Origin: a bacterium | GTDB lineage: Bacteria > Patescibacteriota > Microgenomatia > Daviesbacterales > UBA10151 | Direction: 5' to 3' | DNA: 5,362 nucleotides | NCBI GenBank assembly: GCA_027364775.1 | Contig: DAHXOS010000036.1 | Coordinates: forward strand, 1-5,362 | Part shown: piece by piece, positions 5,311 through 5,362 of the stretch | Layout of the letters: each line of letters opens with the position of its first letter | Numbering within the stretch: the first letter of the stretch is position 1 | Position numbers and translations under genes: made by a program | Notes under the pieces: model-generated | Databases searched by the model: none | Seen by the model: only the letters and a program-made list of their open reading frames with translations | What the model was told of the DNA's origin: nothing

Positions 5311-5362
5311 ATGAAGAAAATATTATCTAATTTAAAAGTTATTTTTAGTGACAGCTTATACA
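5311..5362 (+). CDS. Start of a downstream operon gene (3' end outside window)
   Basis: An ATG at 5311 opens a frame of 17 codons to the right edge, MKKILSNLKVIFSDSLY. It starts 2 nt after the TAA of the triple thioredoxin-like gene, so translational coupling is likely. A possible GGAG (5294-5297) lies 13 nt upstream, a long spacing. The short basic/amphipathic start would suit a polytopic membrane protein, which could be a quinone-linked or DsbD-like redox partner, but the visible part is too short to say. Confidence 0.6.
   Translation, partial: MKKILSNLKVIFSDSLY

Overview
The window is a compact, AT-rich bacterial segment (roughly one third G+C by eye) with six protein genes, two of them cut by the window edges, and one seventh start at the right edge counted among these partials. 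The gene set suggests a Candidate Phyla Radiation bacterium (Patescibacteria, Microgenomates-like): a sulfatase-like envelope enzyme, a stand-alone ferredoxin-reductase-type flavoprotein, a membrane-anchored CAP/SCP protein, a coiled-coil M23 protein and a repeated thioredoxin-like membrane protein. The lineage is inferred from protein style, not from a marker gene. No rRNA, tRNA, CRISPR array, insertion sequence or phage gene was seen.

Layout, left to right. Positions 1-494 (+) hold the C-terminal part of a sulfatase/phosphotransferase-fold protein. Positions 495-625 are intergenic, with a possible extended -10 promoter. Positions 626-1339 (+) encode a complete FAD/NAD(P)-binding oxidoreductase. 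It converges with a minus-strand pair: the CAP-domain protein (1370-2311), preceded in transcription order by the M23/coiled-coil protein (2438-3598). A 70-bp divergent intergenic region (3599-3668) separates the M23 gene from a plus-strand operon: a 96-aa single-pass membrane protein ending in Gly-Gly-Cys (3669-3959), a 432-aa membrane-anchored protein with three thioredoxin-like CxxC repeats (4010-5308), and the start of another gene 2 nt later (5311 onward).

How they may work together. Most of the genes point to the cell surface: a lipid- or polymer-modifying enzyme, a CAP protein, a putative peptidoglycan hydrolase or its activator, and a likely extracytoplasmic thiol-redox module. The most unusual items are (a) an M23 domain whose motif blocks are in permuted order, with all expected zinc and catalytic residues still present; (b) the operon of a Gly-Gly-Cys-tailed membrane peptide and a triple CxxC protein, which looks like a possible surface thiol relay; and (c) an 18-bp near-identical element (16/18) over the promoter-like sequences of the CAP gene and of the divergent M23/redox-operon region, which could co-regulate all three transcription units. 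These functional links are inferences from position and motifs.
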